From the NCBI RefSeq assembly GCF_000699445.3, contig NC_067196.1, positions 29,405,116 through 29,469,115 on the forward strand: 64,000 bases of DNA. The letters run 5' to 3'. The notes under the pieces are model-generated. The model was not told where the DNA came from. It did not search any database and saw only the letters and a program-made list of their open reading frames with translations. The translations under genes and the position numbers were made by a program. Origin of the DNA: Schistosoma haematobium. Taxonomy: Eukaryota > Platyhelminthes > Trematoda > Strigeidida > Schistosomatidae. Below are positions 1 to 11,639 of the stretch, in pieces. How positions within the stretch are numbered: position 1 is the stretch's first letter; the number at the start of each line of letters is the position of its first letter.

Positions 1-419
1 AGCCTTGCCCTTACAGTAGTGTATCAAATAGAGTAAGCGCTGGCTATCATCCGTGACTCTTGACGCTACATACGTCTCAAATTGCCTTATAAATTTCCAA
101 TAACCTCTTGGCTCTCCATCGAAATAACTCAATTCAACCTTTGGTAGCTCTGGGCCAACAACGTGGACTATAGGCGACATGCTCTTTCCTAGTAATTCAG
201 GCCTTTGCTCCTCCTTTAAACTAAGATTTTTACATCATCTGACATCGAATTAAGGCTAGAATCACTGCCATGATAATTAACCCTATTTAAGTCTGAACCA
301 TGACCCTTAAGGACATCAAAAGGTACTTGCTTGACGATAGGGGATTCTTCGTTAACATCGACGAACTTTGAGCCTGATCTCCGACGACGATTAACTGGCA
401 TTATAAGCGACACGACCAA
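1..419 (-). pseudogene. BEL/Pao retrotransposon gag, N-terminal part, frameshifted, runs off the left edge
   Basis: Read on the minus strand, 180 to 1 encodes an uninterrupted stretch with PELPKVELSYFDGEP, then WKFIRQFETYV and LLYLIHYCKGKA. This is the DUF1759-type pattern of BEL/Pao gag proteins (Sinbad and Saci-1 are described schistosome members). Upstream, 419 to 216 is an open frame starting MVVSLIMPVNRRRR that continues with acidic and serine-rich sequence. The two frames overlap at about 216-234 and differ by one base, and a run of five T (five A in the sense strand) at 227-231 is the likely indel site. Gag forms the capsid of the intracellular particle. The matching LTR lies just upstream (577-1248), so this is the start of an element whose remainder is outside the window. 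The family call rests on remembered motifs. Confidence 0.75.
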
Positions 420-582
420 TTATTTCCAGAAAATCCGTGAACGATTACCAAAGGATTTCGGCCAAGTAATATTTGTTTAGAACTGTAGGGAAACGACCAA
501 ATATTTTCAAGAAGGATAACCAAAATCCACGAAACGATTCCCAAACGACTTTGACCAATTAATATTTGTTTAGAACTGTAGG
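412..582 (-). repeat. Two-copy tandem duplication of about 80-90 bp in the BEL/Pao leader
   Basis: The stretches 412-490 and 493-582 are imperfect direct copies. Both start with an acgaccaa block and both end with atttgtttagaactgtag. The second copy ends inside the terminal TGTAG of the LTR that starts at 577, so the duplicated unit carries the first bases of the LTR into the leader. The copies differ by several substitutions and an indel of about 10 bases, so the event is not recent. Confidence 0.7.
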
Positions 583-1248
583 ATCCAAACCACGTTTGGA
601 CTGCTGGACAGCTGCCTGGATAAGTTCGATACGCGCCCTCGCCCGTTTGAAACCAAAACAAGGTAATTGGGTAAGATAGCGGTTCTATAATTTATCATAA
701 ATTTAAGTATACATTATTACCTAAACAAATATAACCACACAGCTATCCAACCAATAATTGTTTAATTGATCAAATCTAAACTACAATAAATAAGAAAGTT
801 GATAAAGAATGCAAGAAAATTACCAATCACCACAAATAAATGTTATTCTATCCTGTCTGGATAGATCACGTACAGATTCGTTCAAAAGGTAATAATTGGT
901 CACTCTATAACACAATGTTTTCAATTCTGGAAGAGTGCTTCAATTCACAACCAAAATGCACAATTCCAGTCAACACAGGTCAAGCAATCAAAGGCAGGAA
1001 CCAACCAAAATGACTGCCGCTCAGACTTAGTATAAAGTAAAACAACATAAGTGCAGTTCGGGAAGAAACATGGGGAATTAGTGAAGGTGTGGTAAAAACA
1101 AAAACTATAATAAAATACAAAGATTAACAATTCAAATGTAGTCCAAAAGTTAACAATGTACAACTAAGAAGATCAATAGGAACAAAGTGCAAGTATATAC
1201 ATGGAGGGATTTTCACAAACACACAAGGCATTCAAAATGGATCTTACA
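577..1248 (-). repeat. BEL/Pao 5' LTR (672 bp), minus orientation
   Basis: The block begins TGTAGGATCC and ends GGATCTTACA, so it has the TG...CA ends of an LTR. It aligns along its length with a second copy at 3506-4056 whose ends are equivalent and which is flanked by a target duplication; that copy fixes the boundaries. The present copy has roughly 120 bp in its middle that the other lacks. On the minus strand it is followed by leader and gag, so it is the 5' LTR of that element. The right flank (1249 on) is Gypsy integrase sequence, which is the insertion target. Confidence 0.8.
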
Positions 1249-1440
1249 GACGCAATGTCGTGCCGTATACCATTTCAGTGGCGGAACATTGTATATCTGC
1301 CTTCAAGCTCGTTCGAATACCTAAGGGGTCGAGCGATAAGGTTTCGTACCAGTTGTCGTTCTCGTGTGCTCGTAGAGCACTTTTAATTTGGCAATGAAAC
1401 CGTTCAACTTAACCATTTGATACTGGGAGGTAGGCGTTAA
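1249..1440 (-). pseudogene. Gypsy-type retrotransposon integrase C-terminal fragment, cut by a BEL LTR
   Basis: Minus-strand translation gives VSNG, one in-frame stop, VERFHCQIKSALRAHEND, NWYETLSLDPLGIRTSL and CSATEMVYGTTLR. These match the HPxSNGMVERFHRQLK ... LLGLR ... AELVYGxxLRLPGEF pattern of Ty3/Gypsy integrases. The frame stops abruptly at the CGT codon where the BEL/Pao LTR begins (1248/1249). The continuation should lie beyond the BEL element, to the left of the window. The internal stop shows it was already dead or has decayed. A parallel integrase relic with the same motif series is at 62260-62800. Confidence 0.85.
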
Positions 1441-1782
1441 TGCGTATGCGAATGCATTCCGTACCAAGCAGCCGGGTCAGCGAGGAGAATAAATAATAGT
1501 GGAAAATTTCTCGAATAAAGCGTGGAATTCATCGTCACGCGAATAAAAAGTAACAAGGATTCGGTACACATACATGTGAGTCTATTATATTAATACTATT
1601 CTTATCGTTATCCGTCATGTCGAGTATATTATATATTAAATATGAAAATATACGACAGACGTGGATAGATAAATCATAGACTCACCGAATTGGCTTCTTT
1701 GGAAGATTTGACCAGAAGCAGAGGCGTGTTCCAAAATACGGGTCACCAATTGTCGCGTGTCCCAAACTTTGGGATCACCATT
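1441..1782 (-). other. Gypsy leader with PBS-like site, then unassigned sequence
   Basis: Directly inside the LTR at 1783-2187, the minus strand reads AATGGTGATCCCAAAG. The TGGTGAYCCC block two bases after the LTR resembles a tRNA primer-binding site, and a second TGGTGACCCG follows about 35 bases later. An open frame continues through about 1640. The interval 1441-1640 links this leader to the integrase fragment with no recognisable gag, protease or RT, so most of the internal region appears deleted. The primer tRNA was not identified. Confidence 0.5.
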
Positions 1783-2187
1783 TGTAGCGTGGCGTCGAGT
1801 TGAGATTACTATGAACACCGCTACCAAGAAACACGTGCCAAATAGATCAGAAGGCGTAAGAAGCTCGTTCCAAATGACTCCATAAAATCCCCGAGAAGCC
1901 AAATATCAGAAGGCAATTAATGGACCAAGTCGAGTTATATTTGCTGGTGATCTCGTGGCATCGAAAGGATACCGAGATCGTGCCAGGACACAACCTTGGT
2001 TACAGAAGGTAACCGAATTCGCGCGAGGTTACAATCGAAGTGTCAGTATAAGAATGGAAGCACAAAATAGCTGTCATTAGCACAGTCAAACAAAAGCACA
2101 TTAAAACAAACACTGGTACAGTTGGTTATAATGATAATTGTTTTTATTAAACCAGTCGTGTTCTCGTGATAAATGTGAGTCACTACA
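1783..2187 (-). repeat. Gypsy-type LTR (405 bp), minus orientation
   Basis: The ends are TGTAG...CTACA (inverted 5-mers). Reverse-complemented, the block aligns with the plus-strand LTR copies at 59370-59771 and 60934-61293. Shared landmarks are a GTGACTCAC start, a GTTGGTTATAAT block, CGCGCGAATTCGGTTAC, GAGATCG inverted blocks and a TCGACTCGAC...CGCTACA end. The inner (left) side has a PBS-like sequence, so this copy still adjoins internal sequence and is the 5' LTR of a largely deleted Gypsy element. Confidence 0.8.
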
Positions 2188-3505
2188 TAAGCATAAACAT
2201 TACGAGAACTGACGTGTGGCGGAAAGTACACTGTTAATAACTGGTAACTAATGACATCCGAAGTCCTCGACAACATGTAACGTGTGCACGAAAACCAGTT
2301 GTCCGACTTCTTCACCGTCCCATTTACTTCCGTACTACAATATGATCTGATAACTAGCAGTAAGCGGGATGAAACAGAGAAGCTCGAAACAATATGAATC
2401 TGAAATGAGAGAAATTATTTTATATGCAAAAGGGAAGATTTTATGTATATTCAGAAGAATATAGGCGAAAATTCAGCTGGACAAGACAGTTTGCAAACCA
2501 CATTCAGTGGCTTTTAATAAACTTGAGGGGTTTTTGCAAGGAGATTATTTTTCTTTCGTATAAATAGGATAACATTCAAGTTGTTAATTGTGACTGTACA
2601 ACAGTAACTCTTCTGTGAAAATATGGCGCTATTCAAATCTAATACTTTGACGTCGAGTTTAATTTTTCATCATCAGAACTACATGCTCTGTCACCTGGAG
2701 TTCCTGAAGGCAAAGAATCAAATGTATTCAACTGAAGTCATAATCAGTGTAGAAGACACACAGAGAACCATTTTAGAGGTCTACTTGGCGCTAGATTTTT
2801 TCTCTTTGTTAGACTCAATTCAAACTACTTTTCTGTGGAGACGACGAGACTGTATGTATAACTGTTCTCTTTAACTAGATACTGCAACAATGAACTGTCG
2901 TTTGTAGGATTCTTTTCGATTATGATCGAGTGTAAAAGACTTTAACTTCACTCTATGGTTTTCTGATTTCCATTTCAAGATTGCCTCAATTCAGCGCTGT
3001 TGTTATTACTGACTGTCGCCTGTTACTCCCCTTATTATATGTCAGTGCATTTTTGGCACTTGCTGAATCGTTACTTATCCTTTTCTTTTGTTTTTCTCTT
3101 CTCCAGCTCTCCTCACATTACTTTTTATGCTCCTCCACCACACAGTTTATTCCAGCTAGAGGCGTACCGTTACACTGGTGCGTTCTGCGTGTGTGTGTCT
3201 AATAGTTTTTAAGTTCTTAGCAAATATGAAAAAACAATATGCTTGATCTTCTCGAGGCCTCGTAGGTGCATTTGAATCCGTATTAGCAATTTCAGTTCCC
3301 ACCAAAGTAGATGATAAGGGTGTGTGAAAACGTTTGAGAAATACACTGATTGGCCCGATGTATGATGTCTTCCGTCCAGAATATGTTAGTTGTCTTTGAC
3401 TATATGGTCCTATTAAAAATGAAATGCTGTTGCATGAAAGGTTCCAGATTCCCATCCATCCTTGCGAAAACTCTAGCACCAACACGATCTACATCCACTT
3501 TGCCC
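2188..3505. other. No identifiable gene
   Basis: Only short spurious frames occur here. The longest (minus, 3156-3485, 109 codons) starts just before the solo LTR insertion and shows no family motif I recognise. A stretch near 2640-2790 resembles sequence near 6200-6320 (a shared ...CATAATCA-TGTAGA... block), so part of the interval is probably an old repeat. Confidence 0.4.
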
Positions 3506-4056
3506 TGTAGAATCCAAACCACGGTTTGGACTGTTGAGTAGACTATGGGGTGGATTAGACACGCGCCCTCGCCCGTCAAAATCGAAACAAGTAATCGGGT
3601 AAATAGCGGTTCTATAATTCATTATAAATTTATATGTAAATCGTTATCTAAACAAATATTACCACCCGGCTATTCAACCAATAATTGTTCAATCAATCAA
3701 ATCTAAATTACAATAATAAAGTTGATAAAAGACGAGGGAAAATTACCAGTCACATCAAATGAACGTTATTCTATTCTGACTGGACAGAACATACACAAAA
3801 GGAGGAGCAAATCAATATGGCTGCCGCCAAGAACAAGTGTCAAGTAAAACAACACAGACGCAGTTCGGGAAGAAACACAAAACTTCGTGAAGGCGTAAGA
3901 TAAACAAAAACTATAATAAAAAAGTGCAAATATTAACAATTCAAATGTAATCAAAAGACAACAATGTACGACTAAGGGGATCAATAGGAACAAAGTTCAA
4001 GTATATACATGGAGGGATTTTCACCAACATACAAAGCATTCATAATGGATCTTACA
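3506..4056 (-). repeat. Solo BEL/Pao LTR (551 bp) with 5-bp target-site duplication
   Basis: The block starts TGTAGAATCC, ends GATCTTACA and aligns with the LTR at 577-1248 throughout, except for a missing segment in the middle. It is flanked by TGCCC on both sides (3501-3505 and 4057-4061), a perfect 5-bp duplication of the kind BEL/Pao integrases make. No internal region is attached, so it is the product of LTR-LTR recombination. Orientation is given relative to the gag-linked copy. Confidence 0.88.
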
Positions 4057-4061
4057 TGCCC

Positions 4062-4790
4062 ATTTTTCTTCGATAAATGCTCACTTGAATGGTAATAATC
4101 TCATTTGCCTGTTCTCTAAGGTATGGTTATTAAGCAAATTATACAAACACAAAAAGTGGTTTATTTCACATATATTCGTTCGGGATTCATTCAGTCTCCA
4201 CCATATGCTTAAAACTTCTCTTGTCCTTGAGGGAAATGTTAGACATATTGCTTTATTTCGTGCACGTGATCGAAGGTACTAGAATTTCTGTGCCTCTGTT
4301 TGAAGCTGTAGGATTCATCAATTACCCAATTTCAAATCAGAAAAATTAGTCGTTCAGCATGTTACTTATAGAAATTTTGCATTTTTCCTGCCTGTTGGTA
4401 TTCCCCGTTCTGCTGACAGAAAAAGTCAAACTAATGGCTAGTAGAACTTTATTTTGCTCACAGATACTTGTTCAGCCACACAATGTCTTTCAGCATTCAT
4501 TACAAAAATAGTAGAGAATAAAGTCTTTATAAAAAATAAGAGAATGAATGAATACTTGTGCTCAAATGTGAAATCAATTTAGCTCATATAATCACCTCCC
4601 AAGTAATGTACAGTACGATTAAGCCTTCGTAACACGAAAAAGACAACGCAGTCCATGTTAAAGCTTAGGTTTTAGCCAGTCCATTTCTATGATAATGGTG
4701 TGAAGTTTTCGTCAGAGTTTGTATGAAAATAACTGCGACAAAACAACACTATCTGTGTAAATAGTTATTATTATGGTTATTGACTGACTT
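4062..4790. other. No identifiable feature
   Basis: AT-rich sequence between the solo LTR and the RTE fragment. No frame with family motifs was found. Confidence 0.4.
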
Positions 4791-5866
4791 ATCGTGCATG
4801 GGGGACAGTTGACAGACTCGTTCGAATTAGAGACCGGTGTCAGGCAAGGTTGCCTACTCTCACCCTTTCTCCTTCTCCTGTTGATAGACTGCATCATAAA
4901 GATGTAAACATCTGAAGGGAAACGCGGGATGCAGTGGACATCTAGGATGCAACTGGACAATCTAGACTTCGCAGATGATCTGGCCTTCCTATCGCAATCG
5001 TAACAACAAATGCAAGAGAAAACGACCAGTGTAGCAGCAGCAGCAGTAGGTCTCAATATACACAAAGGGAAAAGCAAGATTCTCCGATACAACACAGAAT
5101 GCACCAATCCAGTCACACTTGACGGAGAAGATTTGGAAGATGTAATAACCTTTACATATTTGGGCAGCATCATTGATGAACATGGTGGATCTGATGCAGA
5201 TGTGAAAGCGCGGATCGGTAAAGCAAGAACAGCATATTTACAACTGAAGAACATCTGGAACTCAAACCAACTGTCTATCAACCAACACCAAGGTCAGAAT
5301 TTTCAATACAAATGTCAAGACAGTTCTACTGTATGGGGCGGAAACCTGGAGAACTACGAAAACCATCATCCAGAAGATACAGGTGTTTATTAACAGTTGT
5401 CTACGCAAAATACTTCGGATCCGTTGGCCGGACATTATTAGCAACAACCAACTGTGGGAAAGAACAAACCAGATCCCAGCAGAGGAAGAAATCCGGAAGA
5501 AGCGCTGGAAGTGGATAGAACACACATTGAGGAAAGCACCCAATTGCGTCACAAGACAAGCCCTTGCATGGAATCCTCAAAGCCAAAGGAGAAGAGGAAG
5601 ACCAAAGAACACATTACGCCGGGAAATGGAGATAGACATGAGAAAAATGAACAAGAATTGGATGGAACTAGAAAGGAAGGTGCAGAACAGAGTGGGTCGG
5701 AGAATGCTGGTCGGCGGCCTATGCTCCATCGAGAGTAACAGGCATAAGTAAGTAAGTATGTAAGTAAAGTACTTTTACATATATAACCTGTGAATATGTC
5801 ATCATATTTAAGTATTTTGCAAGATGATACTCTCATTTTCTAATTTATGACTGACCCTGAATATTT
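4791..5866 (+). mobile_element. RTE-clade (SR2-like) non-LTR retrotransposon, 5'-truncated copy A
   Basis: The segment encodes the C-terminal half of an RTE reverse transcriptase: VRQGCLLSPFLLLLLID, then the catalytic FADDLAFL (about 4968-4990), then TFTYLGSIIDEHGG. After a frameshift near 5310 comes the tail region [19 protein letters not shown] ... [13 protein letters not shown] ... [18 protein letters not shown] ... [11 protein letters not shown]. Stops follow IIKM and SQS. The 3' end has a short UTR and a (TAAG)-type simple tail at about 5745-5770, typical of RTE. It is a dead copy. Homology to copy B (13446-14521, offset 8655) starts at 4791 and continues about 100 bp past the tail, to 5866. 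Confidence 0.9.
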
Positions 5867-6569
5867 CTGTTCGTCACAGTTAAAGGATAAATACACTATA
5901 AACTTTAGTGATATTATTTTTAGCAGCTTCTAATATAAGTTTCCAAAAAACAGTTGATGTTTTGAATGGAATGAAGTAATTGCATGACCTCGAGTTTCTA
6001 AAAATAGTTATTTATCAGTTTATTTATGCGTTTTGTTTTCTTCAAAAAAAGACTGGTTCAGTGAAGTATCAATATCTTTTAAAATGTTCTGCACTTCATA
6101 GTTCTGCATTTAAACGAAATGTGAGTTTAGCAGTTGAATTATGATGCTCGTTGAAGAACGATATGATGACTAATTTATGTAGTTTTTGTTATTTTTTCAT
6201 CTTGGCTCTACAGGTTACTCAATGTTTCTGGTACCAGAGGAACAGTCATAATCAATGTAGAAACTAACAGAAACACTCACTAGACCAAGTTATCTTGCCG
6301 ATTCATCTTGACGAGATGTAATTCTGATTATGAATAAGTCGAAACAATACTGTAGAAAACGAAGACTTGGAAATGGAAAAGCAATCTATTGTTTTAAGCA
6401 GACTCACACAGTGCCCTTGTTAAATATGAAAATCATCCATTTAATACATCAGTTGCATATCTTCCTTCAGTTAACCCTAAAATACTTAATTATTCTTCCG
6501 ATCCTGTTGATAAAAGTGATGAAGCTTTATGGAGCTGATCCCCGAGAACCATCCTTCTAGGTTGAACTT
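5867..6569. other. No identifiable gene
   Basis: AT-rich. A stretch near 6200-6320 weakly resembles 2640-2790, probably old repeat sequence. No coding signature. Confidence 0.35.
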
Positions 6570-7210
6570 TTTAACTTCTTGCAGGAGTAGGTCTCAAAAA
6601 CGTTTCTTCTCTGGCTTCATCTAATGACACTGGAGTCTGTCCAGTGGCATCTTCTATTACACTCCTTCTTTGTGTATCTAATGCCATGGAGCCAATGATC
6701 ATATCCTCCAGTCCTGGGAGTTTAACTGCAGTCAGTCGAGAAAGAGCGTTGGCTGGTACTTGATATAGAAGTCACAGCTCAGAAACATTGTCACCCAGAG
6801 CTGCAGTCTGTTGACCGTATAGCTAGGGATTCGTTTCTTAGGACCAAAAACTGAAATTAAAGGTTTATGATCTGTTGGTAGAGTAAACGTACGGCCGTAG
6901 AGCATTTCATGGAGTCTTTTAACAGGCAAAATGATTGCAAAGGCTTAATTTTTTATCGGGCTGTGGTAGCATAAAAAATTGTCTTTTCGATTTGTCCGGA
7001 AACACGTGAGATGTCACTGCTTCGAATCCATGACTAGAGACATCATATGCAAAAATAATTCTTAAGCTAGGACCTAAGTGTATTAAGAGAAGCTTAGAGC
7101 TGCCTATTGATTTGAGTTTAGCAAACAGATCTTCAAGTCTTCCTAATAACTACGGTTGTTGCGGCCCATTCAAAGTAGTTGACTGGTTGGATTACATTAG
7201 CTTGTTGTAA
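6570..7210 (-). pseudogene. Gypsy retrotransposon RT/RNase H fragment
   Basis: Minus-strand translation gives, in order, FEWAATTVVIRK, EDLFAKL, DVSSHGFEAVTSHVFPD, then in a shifted frame the RNase H segment LHEMLYGRTFTLPTDHKPL, SVFGPKKRIPSYTVNRLQLW and CDFYIKYQP. A NALSRLTAVKLPGLED linker follows. TDHKPL, NRLQRW and DYxIxYxxG...NALSRL are hallmarks of Ty3/Gypsy RNase H (K02A2.6-like pol). Much of the RT palm domain between AKL and DVSSHG is missing and there are frameshifts, so it is a decayed, internally deleted relic with no flanking LTR. Confidence 0.85.
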
Positions 7211-9840
7211 ACTATTCAGCAGTGGATGTTAAGCTGATACGTCAGAGTTTCTAACAATCGCATATTTGCATCAAGTGTTGCCTAATGGTGTAGTATAACT
7301 CTGTCAAGCCGATGATATGATGTCGGAATCTTGAATGTGTTTCCTTCCTCCTTGTTGCTACTGTTATGATCTCTCTTAATACGACCCAGCTACTCCTATT
7401 GCTTGGTGTTTTCTGAACATTTTGCTTCACTCAACAAGTCTCCAAATTAGAACATGGATGAATAGAAACGTAATTATATCCCACATAAACAAGGTTGAAT
7501 GGAAGTAGTAATCCCAATAAGAAAAACTTTAGTAAATTTATAATTTTATACAAGAAAACTCTAGAGTATCCGCTAATGCTGATTGGCTGTGAAACGACTA
7601 ATCAATGTGCCCCAACACAATCCCTCACGGAACATGCTCTAATCCAATCTATATCTCGTTAACAAAAGCCGCGTAAGTCCAGTTAAAAATGTTCGATGGA
7701 TAAATACGCTAAATTGTGGTCGCGTGATTCAATATTTTTATACTTAACACTGATGAGAAAACCCGATTGCTCACAATGAATTTTATTGCGAAGTTCGCAA
7801 AAAAATCACAACCCTTATCAATAATAATAATAAAGTAGAAATTAAGTAAATATTCCGGTTGGTTGAAGACATCGCTTTTATAGAATAATCGTTTTTCTAT
7901 CAAATATTTAGACAATAATTAGCAAACTTAACAAATAACAGATCGTGAAAACACATAATAAACTGAATATTTTGGAAAGATTTAGAAGAAAATGATAGAT
8001 GGATCAGAGATCTGTGTATGTAAATGATGTATCCAAATCTATCGAATTTAAAAATAAAATATTATATGAATATGCTTTTTCATGGAAATAATTTTGTAGA
8101 TGAGGTAATTTCAATTGCTGTCCTCATGAAAAAAATTTATGATAATACATATTGGAACATTACTTATATGATCTTACCTAAATATTTTACTACATATAGT
8201 GATAACAATGATACTGTAAGATGAATTTCTGGAAATTGAATATGTTAATATAACACTACAGAAAACTAATATTAACTTGAAAATGAGATTTAATACTGTC
8301 AAGTTGGTAACTGTCATTGTACTGATTTACAGATTGACAGAGCATCATCAATATAGGCACAGATAGGCATTAGTCCAAATTGCCATACTTGATAATTTAT
8401 TTATCATTTATTGGAACATGTTGCAGAAAATGATTTGCTGAAATTTTAAATCGTTCTAATTAATCTTTGAATGTTGGTAATTTTCATGTTACGCTTAATT
8501 CAAAGAAATATATAAATTAAACAATTTTTTTCAAATCATAATTTCGCTTAAAATTTTTGTTGTTTGATCTATTAACTATCAGACGATATATATTTTCCTA
8601 AAGTAATTTAACATCGTAGATAGCCTGTTGTGTTGTGTGCGATATGTAAATGTGTAGGAGATAAGAATATCATAAGTCAATTGTATTAATCAAACTGAGT
8701 GATTTAGCATTCACCCCGTTTAAACTCATCAACGATTAGATATTTTAGTCTACAACGACTATTTTTCCACTTGCCTTTAAAACCTAATCACTGTAATATG
8801 CGATTTCACTTCACTTTCAGAATATGGGTAAGTTACTAGTTTTCGGTAAGCGATATCTTCGAATCATTGCTTTCATCCTTTGTAAATCTCATGTATCACT
8901 GTGAATAAATTAATAAGTCTGTGTAGTCTCATCGACTGAGATGATTGAGAAACAACTTACGAATTTACAACCACCGTCTTCTCAAACGTACAACTCTAGT
9001 CTAGACAGGAATAGGTTGAGGAATGAGAACAACCAAACTAAAAGTCTCATCAGGCAACCTGGTTTACTTTGTGTGAGATAATTATAATCTATGGTTGAAA
9101 ATCTTACATAAATTGGGGAAGACGAAAATATTACTTATTTATGTATAACTGTTTAGTTTTGTGATTATTTTGTATAATATTCTTCAATTTTCTCCTTTCC
9201 CTGTGAACTACTTTCCTCATGTTTGCTTTCTAATTCTCAGTGATTCATTGTGTTCCGATATAATCCTGTTTGTCTTGTTATGCCATTGTGAATTAAGATT
9301 ACTGACGAGTTTCTCACTTGAACCTTTAGACAACGATCTTCTAATCGCTTACTAGCCCCCAGAAGTCTTCTATTGTTGAGTGCTGAACAGAAATCAGAAG
9401 GTGGGAAGTACGGAAGAGACTATTTAAAAGTTAATGTACAGAAAACAAAAAAAATTTGCAATATTATTTATGATCTAGAGTTTCTAGAAGCGTCCGGGAA
9501 ACATGCTAAAATTGACGATAGATTCGAAATCAGTAGAATCACGCTTATGAAAACATAGTCAATATTTTCTAGAAATCCCTTGGAAGCTTCAGAAGAATGC
9601 TAATTATTGAAAGAATTTTCTGCACTTCCCACCTTCTGAAAACTTTCCACGGGATTATGGAATAAATAAACATTTATGCCCGACTGCGCACAGTTAAAAT
9701 TTGTCTTTATTAACTCTAATAGTGTGCCATCTATTACTGCTTTTACAGTTCTAAACTGTTCAACATAGTAAATGGTACCTCTTAACATGTCCCTTTCCCG
9801 AACTCAACTCCTAAGGTATATGAAGGGTGCTTTAGTTACC
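7211..9840. other. Long AT-rich stretch without identifiable genes
   Basis: I found no frame longer than about 70 codons with recognisable motifs, no tRNA-like sequence and no repeat shared with other parts of the window. Confidence 0.4.
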
Positions 9841-9849
9841 ATATACTTA

Positions 9850-11550
9850 AGTATGAAGAGGGACAAATCATGTCTTATTACCAACCTGTCAGTTAAACTA
9901 GCATAGTAGTCAAGGCAATTATTCGGACCGAGTTACGCAGTCACTTAGAATCATACAATCTGAAAACTATTGAGCATTATAATCATAATACAGTGTTCAG
10001 TATGGGAACGAGTGAGTTTATTCGATATGCACTCCAAGGCTATGCTTCTGCCTTTGACTTTAATCCAAGATCACTGCTACTAAACAAGTTTGCCAGAGTC
10101 AAAAACGACAGTCAGATAATCAACTAGACATGTTTTTACCTCTCTAGAAGAGAACAGTATATTAAACATGGATTAAAGTGTTCATCATCTTTACTAATTC
10201 AAAAAGATGCGCCACAGGGAACTGCTCTGTTCTCACTTTTGCAGCGTCAGTCATTATTTTAAGCCCATAATATATCTTATTCTAGTTTTTGAACAGACCA
10301 GTCTATTCATTCTACTTGAGTCATATTTTGACCTTGTTAATTATTCGCTTATTAGCCTTGATTGTTTTTATATGAGCGTATATGTGTTTACACTTCATAT
10401 CACATGTCTCATCACATGTCTGTAGTTTATTTTGTCTACCTATAAATATTTCGTAACGCCTGACTAGAAATGGAGTTGGCTTACCAGCCATCTCCCATGC
10501 GCGTCATTTCGCTTTGTTCTATCGCATTCACTTTACACACAAAATATATGTATTCAAAGACCATTCTCGTTAATTGACTTATATAAATTCCATTATTGAC
10601 TAATGTGATTTAAGTCGATGATTGTATACGAGGATAGACGATAACGAACATTCATACTATATAAATGGAGTCAGATCCACGGGCCACTAAATTGGTGATC
10701 CCTTTCGACAACATCGTTCGATCTAAACGACGACAAAACTACGGGCCTCCACTAAACTTTTTCTACATAACCTACCATCTTCTACAGAAAATACTTTTCT
10801 TAAATATGCAGATAATCTCTCAGTATGTACACTAATTTCCCCCGCTTCAAATCCCTTTGAGATGAATGAGTTTCGTCGCTCATTTTACGATGGTTTATTG
10901 GTAATAGCCTCAAACTTAGTCCTTCTAAATATCAAGCTGTTTATTTCAGTCTAAGACATGAACAGCATTTAAAAAACCTATTGGAATCCCATGAAGTTTG
11001 AACAACCGGAGATTCCGTAATAAAAACACTGTCAAAGGTCATTTATCTTGGTGTAACATTTTCCTCTGTTTTCATGTTTTATTGTTATCGAAGAAAGTTT
11101 TCCGTCTGACTGACTACATAAAGAGGCTACATACATTTGACATTACTCAATATTTACTCTTAAAATTTGTCTATTCTTCCATATTGCCTATCAATCTTTA
11201 CTGTTCTCCGTTATTCTTTCTCAGGCTTTTGAGAAAAGCCTTTGCTGTATTGATGAGAGTCCTGAAGGAAGTTAGCAGGGTGTATGGTGAATCTTTTGAT
11301 GTCCTGATTAATAAGGTTGTAGATAGACAACTAGTCTTACAAACTCCTGTCAGGTGTTGTGTTATTAGATACTAACCATCCACTTCATTCATATATTCCT
11401 TCTTGTATATCTTCTGGTAGAACGAGACGTAAATACATTAGAACCCATGCGCTGAAGCAAAGATACGAAAGCTCTACAATACCTTATCTAGCAAATATGC
11501 CGTGTGACGAACAAGTTGTTAGAGTTGACCTAGTCAACAACTTGTAATCT
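9850..11550 (+). pseudogene. LINE reverse transcriptase relic interrupted by an insertion of about 0.5 kb
   Basis: Motifs appear in order on the plus strand, in shifting frames: ATII RTELRSHLESYNL with a VFSMGTSEF follow-on (about 9905-10035), an RT motif B DAPQGTALFSLL (10206-10245), motif C KYADNLSVC (about 10795-10825; canonical YADD has become YADN), motif D NSLKLSPSKYQAVYFS (about 10898-10950), motif E VIYLGVTFS (about 11036-11063), and a C-terminal stretch ending CDEQVVRVDLVNNL (to 11547). Motifs B and C are normally separated by under 100 bp but lie about 550 bp apart here, so roughly 10247-10755 is inserted DNA. The clade was not assigned. Confidence 0.7.
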
Positions 11551-11639
11551 TGAACATGTCGCTAATTAAAAATTGCATAGATAATTATTTTCTTATAAAA
11601 CATCGCATTTGATTCCAGGACGTTTATTTATTTATTTCT

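Noticed and set aside
216..240. Programmed -1 frameshift in the BEL gag
   Set aside because: The overlap has only a run of five A, not a proper slippery heptamer, and BEL gag-pol is usually one frame; a decay indel is simpler.
3156..3485. 109-codon minus-strand frame beside the solo LTR
   Set aside because: No recognisable domain, no splice context and no homolog elsewhere in the window; kept only as part of an unassigned interval.
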